A stretch of DNA of 64,000 bases from Paenibacillus sp. S150 (GCF_019352175.1 NZ_JACBYI010000010.1:115174-179173), one strand, 5' to 3'. Shown: positions 42,532 through 51,875, numbered from the stretch's first letter. Program-made: numbers and translations. Notes: generated by a model not told the origin, from the letters alone.

Positions 42532-44166
42532 ATGAGGCTAATTACAGAGGTGGCAGCGGCAGCAGGGATTCATGAGGACCATCTGGAGCTGTACGGCAAA
42601 TATAAAAGCAAGCTGTCGCCTTCCCTATGGGATGAGCTTAAGCACAAAAAAGACGGAAAGCTGGTGCTGGTTACGGCGGTGAATCCCACCCCGGCAGGCG
42701 AAGGCAAAACTTTAACGACCATCGGATTGTCCCAGGCGCTGAATGCGGCGGGAGTCAGGACTGTGGCGGCACTGCGCGAGCCTTCGCTCGGGCCCTGCTT
42801 GGGCATGAAGGGCGGAGCGACCGGCGGAGGCAGGGCGCAGATTGTTCCTGCGGATGAGATCAACCTGCATTTCACGGGTGATATCCATGCGGTAACTTCG
42901 GCGCATAATCTGCTGTCGGCCATGATCGATAATCATATTTTCCAGGGCAACGCTCTGGGTCTTGACCCGCAGCGCATAGTCTGGAAACGCGTAATGGATA
43001 TGAATGACCGCAGCCTGCGCAGTATTGTGACCGGTCTTGGCGATGGCAACGGCACGGTGCGGGAGAGCGGCTTCCAGATCACAACCGCCTCCGAGATTAT
43101 GGCTGTGCTCTGTCTATGCGACGATCTTGCCGATCTCAAAAGACGCCTCAGCCGCATACTGATCGGTTACGACCAGCTGGGACAGCCGGTAACGGCAAAG
43201 GATATCGGAGCGGTGGAAGCCATGACTGCGCTGCTGAAGGAAGCCGTGAAGCCCAATCTGGTGCAGACCCTGGAAGGCACACCGGTTATTGTGCACGGAG
43301 GGCCTTTTGCCAACATCGCGCATGGCTGCAGCAGTGTCATCGGCACGCGTTATGCGCTGAAGCTGGGCGATGTGGTTGTGACGGAGGCAGGCTTCGGTGC
43401 GGATCTGGGAGCAGAGAAATTCATGGATATCAAATGCCGCCAGGCTGGACTTGCCCCCGCTGCGGCGGTGCTGGTAGTCACAGTGAAATCGCTGAAATAC
43501 AATGGCGGTGTTCGCAAGGATGAGCTGTATACGACAAACCGGGCGGCTCTGCTCTCCGGCATCTCCAACATGGAGCGCCATATTGAGAATCTGGGCAAAT
43601 TCGGCGTGCCGGTGCTCGTTGCGCTGAACCATTTCGAGGGCGACGCTCCTTCGGAGATCAACGATGTGCTGGACGCCTGCCGGCGCCTGGGCGTCCCCGC
43701 AGCGATTTCCAAGGTATGGGCGGAAGGCGGCGCCGGAGGGCTTGAACTTGCCAAGGAGCTGAAAAAGCTGCTGGAGCGCGAAGAAGCTTCAAGCTTTGCA
43801 CCTTTGTACGAGGAAAGTCTGGACATCCCGGCCAAGATCAATAAAATCGTCACCGAAATCTACCGCGGTGCCGAGGTGGCCTTCTCACCGGCGGCGAAGC
43901 GCAGCCTGAACATGATTGAGAAGCTCGGCCTGCAGCAGCTGCAGGTCTGTATGGCGAAGACGCCGTACTCCTTTTCGGATCAGCCAAGACTGCTGGGCGC
44001 TCCCGAGGGCTTCACGATGGGTGTCCGCGATATTACGCTGTCGCTTGGCGCAGGCTTCGCCGTGGTCATCACCGGCAATATCGTCACTATGCCCGGCCTT
44101 CCGGCCAAGCCGGCGGCAGAAGGCTTGCAGGTGGACGGGGACGGGGTCATTACCGGCCTGGAATAA
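42532..44166 (+). CDS. fhs: Formate-tetrahydrofolate ligase
   Basis: A 544-residue enzyme that joins formate to tetrahydrofolate using ATP, giving 10-formyl-THF for purine and initiator-tRNA synthesis. Motifs are PTPAGEGKTLTTIGLSQALN (ATP site), GMKGGATGGGRAQIVP and FTGDIHAVTSAHNLL, then TEAGFGADLGAEKF. The length is close to the usual 550-560. AGGAGGG lies about 12 bases before the ATG, slightly long. It is monocistronic. A formate/nitrite channel and a formate-dehydrogenase-like enzyme lie within 6 kb; a shared formate theme is possible but not shown. Confidence 0.95.
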   Translation: MRLITEVAAAAGIHEDHLELYGKYKSKLSPSLWDELKHKKDGKLVLVTAVNPTPAGEGKTLTTIGLSQALNAAGVRTVAALREPSLGPCLGMKGGATGGGRAQIVPADEINLHFTGDIHAVTSAHNLLSAMIDNHIFQGNALGLDPQRIVWKRVMDMNDRSLRSIVTGLGDGNGTVRESGFQITTASEIMAVLCLCDDLADLKRRLSRILIGYDQLGQPVTAKDIGAVEAMTALLKEAVKPNLVQTLEGTPVIVHGGPFANIAHGCSSVIGTRYALKLGDVVVTEAGFGADLGAEKFMDIKCRQAGLAPAAAVLVVTVKSLKYNGGVRKDELYTTNRAALLSGISNMERHIENLGKFGVPVLVALNHFEGDAPSEINDVLDACRRLGVPAAISKVWAEGGAGGLELAKELKKLLEREEASSFAPLYEESLDIPAKINKIVTEIYRGAEVAFSPAAKRSLNMIEKLGLQQLQVCMAKTPYSFSDQPRLLGAPEGFTMGVRDITLSLGAGFAVVITGNIVTMPGLPAKPAAEGLQVDGDGVITGLE

Positions 44167-44852
44167 ACTGCTGATGTTTAGGCAATCTGCTGCCCGGGCG
44201 TTGCTTGAACCCGGCGCAGAGCTAACGCCCAACGTGAGCAGTCAAGCGCCAAATGCTAGCAGTCGTGCGACTTCGTGGGCAACTTGGCGCCCAACGTGAG
44301 CAGTCGAACACCTTCGTCATTTAAGAGTTTTAAAAACACGTAACGTGAGCTTTCGGCCACAATCCGCCCAAATGCCCGACAACACCCCGTGCACAGTCCG
44401 CCCATTGCTCAGCGCGCGCTCCACTACTCGTTGTCGGCCACTTCCCTCAACTTGCAGGCTAGCTCTATGTGTGGAGCTGAAGCGAAGTGGAATTTGTACA
44501 CTTAATTGCAGTAAATTCTTATAAAAGTAAGATCTAGTGGGATTTTCTCCACCTATTTCGGAGGAAAAGCGGGCTGAACGGCCATTTCGGTCGGATTAGT
44601 TCTACTTTTTCCCACTAATGCTTCTATCAAGTCAGTACAGCTCAAATTAGTGGTAGAAATTCCACTTAAGACAGGTTCATATTTGTTCGCAGACCTCAGC
44701 CCCATTTCTCTGAAAAGCTTACGCGGAGACATAGGGGCACTGCTGCGTGGTTTAAGGCAAAAAGCACTGCTGGGCAGCTTGCCCCAGTCCCCGCCTCGCT
44801 TAACACCCAATATCCGCCTCACCTCAGCAACCCAACCCTCTCCGCTCAGCCC
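44167..44852. other. Repeat-bearing gap without a supported gene
   Basis: GCGCCCAACGTGAGCAGTC-like text occurs twice (about 44226 and 44289). Four copies of the short TTAGTGG/CCACTAA-type dyad follow, near 44480, 44532, 44595 and 44648, the last reading TTAGTGGTAGAAATTCCACT. I see no start codon with a ribosome binding site. Confidence 0.55.
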
Positions 44853-45095
44853 GTTCCAGCGTTCTGCCCTGGTAATTCGCCCAACGTCGGTAATGATTGG
44901 CAGATCCTCGGCAGGCTGCCCTTCAGCCCGTTCCAGCACTCTGCCCTGGTAATCCGCCCAACGTCGGTAATGATTGGCAGATCCTCGGCAGGCTGCCCTT
45001 CAGCCCGTTCCAGCGCTCTGCCCTGGTAATCTGCCCAACGTCGGTAACGATTGGCAGATCCTCGGCAGGCGCCCCCCGACCTGTTCCAGCGCTCT
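44853..45095. repeat. 77-bp tandem repeat, three units and a partial
   Basis: GTTCCAGC anchors lie at 44853, 44930, 45007 and 45083, giving periods of 77, 77 and 76. Units contain CGCCCAACGTCGGTAATGAT and TGGCAGATCCTCGGCAGGC. An 'RNA-like' structure is not obvious. The stretch 45096-45328 shows nothing identifiable. Confidence 0.85.
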
Positions 45096-45328
45096 GCCTA
45101 GTAACACGCCCTTCCAACGCCGCCCAACCCCCGCTTAGCCTTCTATATGCCCATTCTTATAGCTTTTCGCATAGTTGCCCCACACCTGTTTTTGCTTCAC
45201 TGTTCCGCTTAGCTTGTTCCCGGATGCTTTCTGCTGTGCGCGGACATAATGTGCTCTCTCCGGGGAAAGCTAAACCGGAAGCAGGGTAAGAGTGCCAAGG
45301 CATTCGAAATTCACATCAATTATAGATG

Positions 45329-45409
45329 TTGTGATAAAAATCACAAAAATAACTTGCAATGTGACAAAAATCACAATATAATCAAATTATAAAGTGAAAC
45401 AAATCACAA
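45329..45409. promoter_or_regulatory. Three Rex/Fnr-type operators at the nox promoter
   Basis: Site 1, TTGTGATAAAAATCACAA at 45329-45346, matches the Rex consensus TTGTGA-N6-TCACAA. Site 2, ATGTGACAAAAATCACAA at 45359-45376, fills the spacer of the promoter. Site 3, AAGTGAAACAAATCACAA at 45392-45409, lies just after the transcription start. Centres are 30 and 33 bases apart, about three helical turns each, so bound dimers could contact one another. The placement is that of a repressor; Rex, which senses NADH/NAD, is the best candidate. Confidence 0.8.
45354..45382 (+). promoter_or_regulatory. nox promoter
   Basis: TTGCAA at 45354-45359 and a perfect TATAAT at 45377-45382 with 17-base spacing. 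The spacer is almost exactly the second operator. Confidence 0.85.
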
Positions 45410-45455
45410 GTAGAGAGAAAATAAATGAAAGCCCAAATTGGAGGAGGAAGAAACC

Positions 45456-46820
45456 ATGAAAGTAGCAGTCATTGGATGTACCCATGCCGGAACCGCCGCA
45501 ATAGTCAACACCGCCCAGCTCTACCCGGATGCGGAGATTACAGTGTACGAACGCAATGATAATATCTCCTTCCTGTCATGCGGTATCGCTCTTTATGTTG
45601 GCGGAGTGGTCAAGGACCCGCAGGGCTTGTTTTATTCCTCGCCGGACAAGCTGGCCGAGCTTGGCGTCAAGACGAACATGCGCCATGAAGTTATCCAGGT
45701 CGATACAGAGCGCAAAACCTTGCGTGCCCGCAATCTGGAGACCGGCAAGGAATTCGATGACTCTTATGACAAGCTGATTATGACAACCGGTTCGTGGCCC
45801 ATTGTTCCCAAGCTGGAGGGCATGGAGCTTGACGGTATTCTCCTTTCGAAAAACTATAATCATTCCAACACCATTATTGAAAAAGCGCAGCAGGTGGACA
45901 GAATCACTGTTGTGGGCGCCGGATATATCGGGGTCGAGCTGGTGGAGGCTTTTCAAATGAACGGCAAGCAGGTCACGCTGATCGACGGCGAAGAGCGGAT
46001 CCTGAGCAAATATCTGGATGAAGAATATACGGCGCCGCTCGAGCAGTCGCTGAGGGATCACGGCATCACCCTGGCGCTTGGCGAGAAGGTAAGCTCTTTT
46101 GCAGGGGAGAACGGTAAAGTAACCAAGGTAATCACCAGTAAAGGCGAGCATGAGACCGACCTGGTGATCCTCTGCATCGGTTTCCGGCCAAATACCGGGC
46201 TGCTTAAGGGGCAGGTGGACATGCTGCCTAACGGCGCGATTATCGTTAACGACTATATGCAGACCAGTGCTCCTGATGTATATGCCGCCGGCGACAGCTG
46301 CGCAATTCACTATAACCCGACTGGCAAAAAAGCTTATATTCCGCTGGCAACCAACGCGGTTCGGATGGGAACGCTGGTGGCCCGCAATCTGGTGTCGCCG
46401 ACCATTCCTTACATGGGAACACAGGGCACCTCCGGGATCAAAATCTATGAAGACAATATCGCCGGAACCGGTCTGACAGCAGAGGCTGCCAAGGCGGAAG
46501 GCATGGACGCAGAAAGCGTAATGCTGATCGACAATTACCGTCCCGAATTCATGCCAACCGTTGAACAGGTGCAGTTAAAAGTGGTCTTTGAACGTGCGAC
46601 CCGCCGCATCCTCGGCGCACAGATCATGTCCAAGATGGATCTGACGCAGTCGATCAATACCATATCTGTCTGCATTCAGAATAAAATGACCATTGACCAG
46701 CTGGCGTTTATTGATTTCTTCTTCCAGCCGCACTATAACAAACCATGGAATTTCCTGAACAGTGCCGGACTTCAGGCTCTGCCGGCTGCAGTTCCCCGTC
46801 AAGAAACCGTAACTATCTAA
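45456..46820 (+). CDS. nox: NADH oxidase / CoA-disulfide reductase family flavoprotein
   Basis: A 454-residue FAD enzyme with the single redox-active Cys42 (SFLSCGIALYVGG), the N-terminal MKVAVIGCTHAGTAAI, the NAD-binding VVGAGYIGVELVEAF and the C-terminal dimerisation domain ending near HYNKPWNFLN. This pattern fits water-forming NADH oxidase (Nox-2), which regenerates NAD at the cost of oxygen; CoA-disulfide reductases share the fold. The ATG at 45456 follows GGAGGAGG. The Rex-type operators in its promoter support an NADH-linked function. It is monocistronic. Confidence 0.88.
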   Translation: MKVAVIGCTHAGTAAIVNTAQLYPDAEITVYERNDNISFLSCGIALYVGGVVKDPQGLFYSSPDKLAELGVKTNMRHEVIQVDTERKTLRARNLETGKEFDDSYDKLIMTTGSWPIVPKLEGMELDGILLSKNYNHSNTIIEKAQQVDRITVVGAGYIGVELVEAFQMNGKQVTLIDGEERILSKYLDEEYTAPLEQSLRDHGITLALGEKVSSFAGENGKVTKVITSKGEHETDLVILCIGFRPNTGLLKGQVDMLPNGAIIVNDYMQTSAPDVYAAGDSCAIHYNPTGKKAYIPLATNAVRMGTLVARNLVSPTIPYMGTQGTSGIKIYEDNIAGTGLTAEAAKAEGMDAESVMLIDNYRPEFMPTVEQVQLKVVFERATRRILGAQIMSKMDLTQSINTISVCIQNKMTIDQLAFIDFFFQPHYNKPWNFLNSAGLQALPAAVPRQETVTI

Positions 46821-46837
46821 AACAGAAGCTTACCCGC

Positions 46838-46868
46838 AACCGGAGCCGATTCATGGTTCCGGTTTTTT
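46838..46868 (+). terminator. Terminator of nox
   Basis: AACCGGAGCC pairs with GGTTCCGGTT (one mismatch), followed by TTTTTT overlap and GCG. Confidence 0.75.
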
Positions 46869-47013
46869 GCGTGCGCTGCAGCGGAGTTTTACTTTTCCCG
46901 CTTCTTCTATTTTTATAAGAAACGAATGCACCTCACCTTGAACAAATGCCGATTCGGTCTTTTTTTAGAAAAATATTCCGCAGAAACTGCTTTTGTGTTA
47001 AATTTGACATGTC

Positions 47014-47058
47014 AGTGAAAACTTTCACTTGGATTTTGCATGAGTGATTTTTATCACG
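47014..47058. promoter_or_regulatory. Two Fnr-type dyads upstream of the formate/nitrite channel gene
   Basis: AGTGAAAACTTTCACT at 47014-47029 and AGTGATTTTTATCACG at 47043-47058 are both NGTGA-N6-TCACN dyads, centres 29 bases apart. With the -10 TACAAT at 47080-47085 and a start near 47092, they fall at about -70.5 and -41.5. The latter is the classical class II position of Fnr/Crp-type activators, and the -35 region is poor, as expected for an activated promoter. Confidence 0.65.
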
Positions 47059-47079
47059 TTAATGTGTTAGTTGACACGC

Positions 47080-47085
47080 TACAAT
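47080..47085 (+). promoter_or_regulatory. -10 box of the formate/nitrite channel gene
   Basis: TACAAT, without a recognisable -35 at 17 or 18 bases. A TTGACA at 47071-47076 is too close to pair with it. Confidence 0.5.
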
Positions 47086-47130
47086 GGCATAAAGGAACAA
47101 ATTTTAAGTAATTAGAAGGGGATAGGAATC

Positions 47131-47958
47131 ATGGCTTATAACAAACCGCAGGGGATTGCCGAAGTCACGGTGGAGAACGGAATCAAAAAAGCGCACAATC
47201 CGCTCAGCACTGTACTTATTCTTGGCTTTCTGGGGGGAGCGTTTATTGCGCTCGGTTTTTTGCTGGACATTCGCGTTATTGCAGGCGCACCGGAGGAATG
47301 GGGCTCTATCGCCAACTTTATCGGGGCTGCGGTCTTCCCTGTAGGACTGGTGCTGGTGCTGCTTGCCGGCGGAGAACTGCTTACAGGCAATATGATGGCG
47401 GTGCCGCTGGCCTTTATGGCGAAGAAAATTTCGTTCTGGGAGATGTTCAAGAATCTGGTGCTGATTACAATCAGTAATTTCGCCGGGGCCTTGTTCGTCG
47501 CTTATTTCTTCGGCCATGTTGTCGGCCTCACGGCAGACGGCGTATATCTGGATAAATTGGTTGATATGGCCGAACACAAGATTGATGCCACCTTCTTACA
47601 GGCATTTGTCTCCGGTATCGGCTGTAACTGGCTGGTTGCTCTGGCGGTATGGCTCTCTTACGGAGCGGATAATTTCAGCGGCAAAATCCTCGGGATCTGG
47701 TTTCCGACCATGGCGTTTGTGGCCATCGGCTTCCAGCACGTTGTAGCCAACATGTTCCTTATCCCTGCTGCCATATTCGAAGGGCATTTCACCTGGGCCC
47801 AATATTTCGGCAACTTTGCTCCGGTCTGGCTCGGCAACCTTACAGGCGGCGCTATCTTCGTCGGATTTGCTTACTGGATGGCTTATCTGCGCCAAGCGCC
47901 GGCTGCTGTTCAACCGGTCGAAGGCATTTCTGCTGCCGGTGTGAAGAAACACGCGTAA
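47131..47958 (+). CDS. FocA/NirC-family formate/nitrite channel
   Basis: A 275-residue pentameric membrane channel protein with six hydrophobic segments. It has GGAFIALGFLLDI, the pore-associated AGGELLTGNMMAVPLAF, SGIGCNWLVALAVWLS and GFQHVVANMFLIPAA, where His is the central pore residue. Formate and nitrite channels are hard to separate by sequence. Predicted Fnr-type activation and the nearby Mo-enzyme fit anaerobic use. GGGGATAGG precedes the ATG. It is monocistronic with a clear terminator. Confidence 0.92.
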   Translation: MAYNKPQGIAEVTVENGIKKAHNPLSTVLILGFLGGAFIALGFLLDIRVIAGAPEEWGSIANFIGAAVFPVGLVLVLLAGGELLTGNMMAVPLAFMAKKISFWEMFKNLVLITISNFAGALFVAYFFGHVVGLTADGVYLDKLVDMAEHKIDATFLQAFVSGIGCNWLVALAVWLSYGADNFSGKILGIWFPTMAFVAIGFQHVVANMFLIPAAIFEGHFTWAQYFGNFAPVWLGNLTGGAIFVGFAYWMAYLRQAPAAVQPVEGISAAGVKKHA

Positions 47959-47995
47959 TCCTCCCGGCCTGCTAAGGTCAGGATAACTATATCGG

Positions 47996-48029
47996 ATACT
48001 CTCCGGAATTTTCCGGGGAGTATTTTTTT
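47996..48029 (+). terminator. Rho-independent terminator
   Basis: ATACTCTCCGGAA, TT, TTCCGGGGAGTAT followed by TTTTTT. Confidence 0.88.
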
Positions 48030-48030
48030 G

Positions 48031-48064
48031 TAAAGAGAATTTATATGTTTCACGCTAAAAATTG
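48031..48064 (+). repeat. Fragment of the dispersed element
   Basis: AGAATTTATATGTTTCACGC and TAAAAATT match the left part of the element at 37623 and 63609; the palindromic part is absent. Confidence 0.65.
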
Positions 48065-48113
48065 TGCCGGATGCTATAGATTATCTTCTACTTCCCGCTT
48101 AAGGACATAACAA

Positions 48114-48166
48114 AATTCGCCGTGCATATCCGACTCGGGGGAACGAAATCGGGCTCACGGCGAATT
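48114..48166. other. Long-range stem-loop upstream of the Mo-enzyme gene
   Basis: AATTCGCCGTG at 48114-48124 is mirrored exactly by CACGGCGAATT at 48156-48166, with an inner CCGA/TCGG pairing. It lies 137 bases before the start codon. No T-tract follows on the plus strand. It may be a leader structure, an operator, or a remnant of a repeat. Confidence 0.6.
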
Positions 48167-48302
48167 CATAGGGAGTGTTTCATATGCTCTATTACCCGGG
48201 CATACTTAGAACGAATCAGTTTGTTTTCGCCTGTTTTCTTTACGTGGACCAAGTGCGGCTATAGAATATAAATATTCAAGCAACAAGGGAGGACAGCAGC
48301 CA

Positions 48303-50399
48303 ATGAGCTACAACAGAGATGGGGTTTTTCCGGCGGTATGTCCGCTGGATTGCCCCGATACATGCGGACTTCTGGTGCACAAGCAGGATGGGAAAATCGT
48401 TAAGGTGGAGGGCAACCCTGAGCATCCGGTGACCAAGGGGGCCATCTGCAACAAGGTGAGGCACATGGCGGAGCGGGTGCATCATCCCGAGCGGCTGCTG
48501 CAGCCCCTGCGGCGTGTAGGTCCGAAAGGGAGCGGTTCTTTCGAGCCGATCAGCTGGGAGGAGGCCGTCCGCGAAATTTCCGGCCGCTTTAAGGAGCTGT
48601 CCGCAGAGTACGGGCCGGAGAGCATTCTGCCGTACAGCTTCTACGGCAATATGGGTGTGCTCAGCGTAGATGGCATGGACCGGCGGTTTTTTAATGCGAT
48701 GGGAGCAAGCCGCCTGGAGCAGACCATTTGCAGTGCGGCGGGGAGCGCCGGCTGGAAATATACGATGGGCTTCAACGGAGGGACGAGTCCGGAGGATACG
48801 GTCAACGCGGATCTGATCATTGTCTGGGGCGGCAACATTGTCAGCACGAACATGCATCAGGTCGTATATGCCGAGCAGGCCCGCAAGCGGGGGGCGAAGG
48901 TGGTTGTGATCGATGTGCACCGCAACCGCACCGCCCAGTGGGCCGATTGGTTCCTGCCGCTGTATCCGGGTACGGATACGGCGCTGGCGCTCGGGCTGAT
49001 GCATATCCTCTTCCGGGATGGAATGACGGATGATGCATTTCTTGCGCGCTATACTGCCGGGCATGAGGAGCTGCGCGGGCATGTGCTCGCCTACCCGCCC
49101 GGGCGGGTTGCGGAGATTACGGGCATTGCAGAGGAGGATATCGAGAAGCTGGCCAAGCTGTACGGCGAAGCCAAGGTGTCGCATATCCACATCGGCAACG
49201 GCTTGCAGCATCACGATAATGGCGGGATGAATGTGCGTACCATCGCCTGCCTTCCGGCGCTTACCGGGGCCTGGCTGAAGACCGGAGGCGGGGCGATCAA
49301 GTCAAATGGAGGCTACACCTCCACGAATGACCGTGCGTTGACACGCCCCGAGCTGCGCCCGAACCGCCGGACACGTTCGATTAATATGAACCGGATCGGC
49401 GAAGCGCTGGAGCTGAAGGAACAGCCGGTAATGGGAATGTTCGTCTACTGCTGCAATCCGGTGGTAGTCGCTCCTGATGCAGAGAGGGTGCGCAAGGGCT
49501 TTGCCCGCGAGGATTTGTTCACGGTTGTGCATGATCTGTTCATGACCGATACGGCTCTGTATGCCGATATCGTGCTGCCATCAACGTCCACATTTGAGAA
49601 TGTGGACCTGTACGGCTCGTATTGGCATCACTATATGCAGCTTCAGGAGCCTGTGCTGGAAGCGCCGGGAGAATGCAAGAGCAACATGGAGGTCTTTTCA
49701 CTGCTCGGCCGGGCCATGGGCTTGGATGAAGAAGCTTTCAGTGAAAACGAATACGACATGATCCGGCAGGCGCTGGATTACCCGCGCAATCCCTATTTGA
49801 AGGGAGTTACACTGGAGCGGCTGATTGAAGAGCGGTTCGTCAAGCTGGACATGTCGCCCCAGGCCGATTATCTGGATAACCTGCCGACACCCTCAGGCAG
49901 AATCGAGCTGTATTCAAAGGCGATGGAGCTGGCCGGATTGCCTCCGCTGCCAACATACACTCCGCTGAAGGAGGGCTACGACGGTCAGCGGAGGCCGGAG
50001 CCGGGAACAGAGTATCCGCTGATGTTCATATCTCCGCCGAACCATAATTTTCTGAATTCGACCTTTGCCAATGTGGAGAAGCACCAGCGGATGGAGAAGC
50101 GGCCCACGCTGCAGATTCATCCCGAAGACGCTGCGGCAAGAGGAATTGCAGACGGCGATGAACTGACCGTATTCAACAGCAGAGGGGCCATTGAACTCTG
50201 GGCGGCGGTAACGGACAAGATGCTGCCGGGCACGGTCATCAGTCAGGGGCTGTGGTGGGAAGGCAAAGAGCGCAGGCAGAGAGTCAATGTGCTCACGCCC
50301 GACCGGCTGAGCGATATGGGCAAAGGGGCGACTTTTTTCTCGGCTACAGTAGAGGTGAAGCGGAGAGAGAAGGCGCAGCCTGCCAGAGAATCCGTTTGA
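48303..50399 (+). CDS. Molybdopterin-dependent oxidoreductase (formate dehydrogenase-like)
   Basis: A 698-residue enzyme of the DMSO reductase superfamily. The N-terminal iron-sulfur site is CPLDCPDTCGLLV with the fourth Cys in KGAICNKV. Molybdopterin-binding motifs follow (IVWGGNIVSTN, PGTDTALALGLMH, DIVLPSTSTFENVD) and the C-terminal barrel ends in TVISQGLWWEGKERRQ. No selenocysteine codon is seen. The closest described groups are YyaE/YoaE-like proteins without known substrate; formate, nitrate or sulfoxides are possible. GGGAGGACAG precedes the ATG. No electron-transfer subunit is adjacent, so a soluble partner must be elsewhere. Confidence 0.88.
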   Translation: MSYNRDGVFPAVCPLDCPDTCGLLVHKQDGKIVKVEGNPEHPVTKGAICNKVRHMAERVHHPERLLQPLRRVGPKGSGSFEPISWEEAVREISGRFKELSAEYGPESILPYSFYGNMGVLSVDGMDRRFFNAMGASRLEQTICSAAGSAGWKYTMGFNGGTSPEDTVNADLIIVWGGNIVSTNMHQVVYAEQARKRGAKVVVIDVHRNRTAQWADWFLPLYPGTDTALALGLMHILFRDGMTDDAFLARYTAGHEELRGHVLAYPPGRVAEITGIAEEDIEKLAKLYGEAKVSHIHIGNGLQHHDNGGMNVRTIACLPALTGAWLKTGGGAIKSNGGYTSTNDRALTRPELRPNRRTRSINMNRIGEALELKEQPVMGMFVYCCNPVVVAPDAERVRKGFAREDLFTVVHDLFMTDTALYADIVLPSTSTFENVDLYGSYWHHYMQLQEPVLEAPGECKSNMEVFSLLGRAMGLDEEAFSENEYDMIRQALDYPRNPYLKGVTLERLIEERFVKLDMSPQADYLDNLPTPSGRIELYSKAMELAGLPPLPTYTPLKEGYDGQRRPEPGTEYPLMFISPPNHNFLNSTFANVEKHQRMEKRPTLQIHPEDAAARGIADGDELTVFNSRGAIELWAAVTDKMLPGTVISQGLWWEGKERRQRVNVLTPDRLSDMGKGATFFSATVEVKRREKAQPARESV

Positions 50400-50527
50400 A
50401 TTAAGCTCCGTTCATCTGTCGTGGTGACGCGACAAAGCGTCAATTCATATGCTTGCCCTTGACCCTGTTTAGGGATGATACTGGATGAATTAATGACACA
50501 TAGATTACAGGGGATGAAAGACAAGAT

Positions 50528-51739
50528 ATGAAGTTTTTGCAAGCCTATCCGAAGGAAGTCAAGGTATTTCTGATTGCCAGCCTCATTAATGCCACCGGCA
50601 GCGCGCTGATGTGGCCGCTTGTTACCATGTATGTATTTGATGAGCTTGGCCGCAGTATGAAGGATGCCGGATTCGTGCTGCTTATTCAGGCTATGGGAGG
50701 CATCGCCGGCCAGCTGCTGGGCGGCTCGCTGTATCATAAGATTGGGGTCAACCGCCTGATCGTGGGTGCTCTTGCCCTGAACGCCCTGTCCCTGTTCGCC
50801 CTTCCGGCGGCCAGCGGCAATTGGCACATGTTCATTGTCGTTATGGGATTGTTTGGGCTGTTCAACTCGCTGTCGCTGCCGGCTATACAGGCATTTATCG
50901 GCTTCCGCTTTGCGGAGCAGCGCGGGGAGCTTTTCAATGTAATTTATGTTTCCAATAACATAGGTGTAGCGCTTGGAACGTCGCTGAGCGGCTTCCTGGC
51001 CAATTATATGCTGAGCTTTGTGCTGAATGGTCTGACCTCGGCGGTGTTTGCTGTATTTTTCTTCGTTTATTTACGCAGAGTAGGTTCAGTATCTCCTCAA
51101 GAGCAGACCCGGAAAAGACTACCGCAGCATGAACAGTCCGCCTGGAGGCTTATGGGCCACACACGCATTTATCTGTTCATGGCGCTGGGCTCGATGTTTT
51201 TGCTGATCGGCAATTCAATCTGGAATACAGGCGTGTCGCCGTTTATTATCTCGGAGGGCTGGCCGAAGCAGGCTTACGGTTTCCTTTGGACGCTGAACGG
51301 GGTTCTGATCTTCGCTGCACAGCCGCTGGTCAGCCTGATCAAACGCTGGTTCGCGGCCACATCAACGGCCCAAATGACAGCCAGCAGTGTGTTCTACCTG
51401 AGCGGCTATGCGGTGATTCTGCTTATGCCAAGCTATCCCGGCCTGCTGCTGGCGATGGTGCTGGCTACACTGGGAGAGATGCTGATTTCCCCGGCGATGC
51501 CGTCGTTCATCTCGGACCATGCGGACCGCAGTGCGCCATTCTATCTGGGCTTAAGCGGAGGCATCGGTGCGGTGGGCAGAGTCGTCGGGCCTTATCTGAT
51601 GGGTGTCCAGTTTGACAGCGGAGGGCTTGCCCCGACGGGATGGCTGGCTTGCGCAATGGCCGTGCTGTCCGTGGGCTTCTTCGGATTTCATGCATACATC
51701 AACCGTACGGCCCGAACACTGGAACAAAATGCGGCATAA
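50528..51739 (+). CDS. Major facilitator superfamily transporter
   Basis: A 403-residue membrane protein with twelve predicted helices in two halves. The loop 2-3 motif is GGSLYHKIGVNRLI, a variant of the GxLaDrxGrkxxl pattern. It resembles drug-efflux type DHA1 members (MdtG/YttB-like). It follows the Mo-enzyme gene by 128 bases without a clear terminator, so partial cotranscription is possible, but a molybdenum link is not indicated. The start has only a weak GGGGATGAAAG upstream. Substrate unknown. Confidence 0.88.
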   Translation: MKFLQAYPKEVKVFLIASLINATGSALMWPLVTMYVFDELGRSMKDAGFVLLIQAMGGIAGQLLGGSLYHKIGVNRLIVGALALNALSLFALPAASGNWHMFIVVMGLFGLFNSLSLPAIQAFIGFRFAEQRGELFNVIYVSNNIGVALGTSLSGFLANYMLSFVLNGLTSAVFAVFFFVYLRRVGSVSPQEQTRKRLPQHEQSAWRLMGHTRIYLFMALGSMFLLIGNSIWNTGVSPFIISEGWPKQAYGFLWTLNGVLIFAAQPLVSLIKRWFAATSTAQMTASSVFYLSGYAVILLMPSYPGLLLAMVLATLGEMLISPAMPSFISDHADRSAPFYLGLSGGIGAVGRVVGPYLMGVQFDSGGLAPTGWLACAMAVLSVGFFGFHAYINRTARTLEQNAA

Positions 51740-51875
51740 ATTTGTAAACCTTGCAAAAGTGAAATAACCGGAAGCGAAGGGAAGTAACGGATAGTAATGG
51801 GAAGCAACGGGAATACGAAAAAGGGCATACTGCCCGCTTCCGGGTCATTAGAGTAAGGCAAGGGGTGTAAAGTAG

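Noticed and set aside
47071..47076. TTGACA as the -35 of the formate/nitrite channel gene
   Set aside because: No -10 lies 16-18 bases downstream; the nearby TACAAT is only four bases away.
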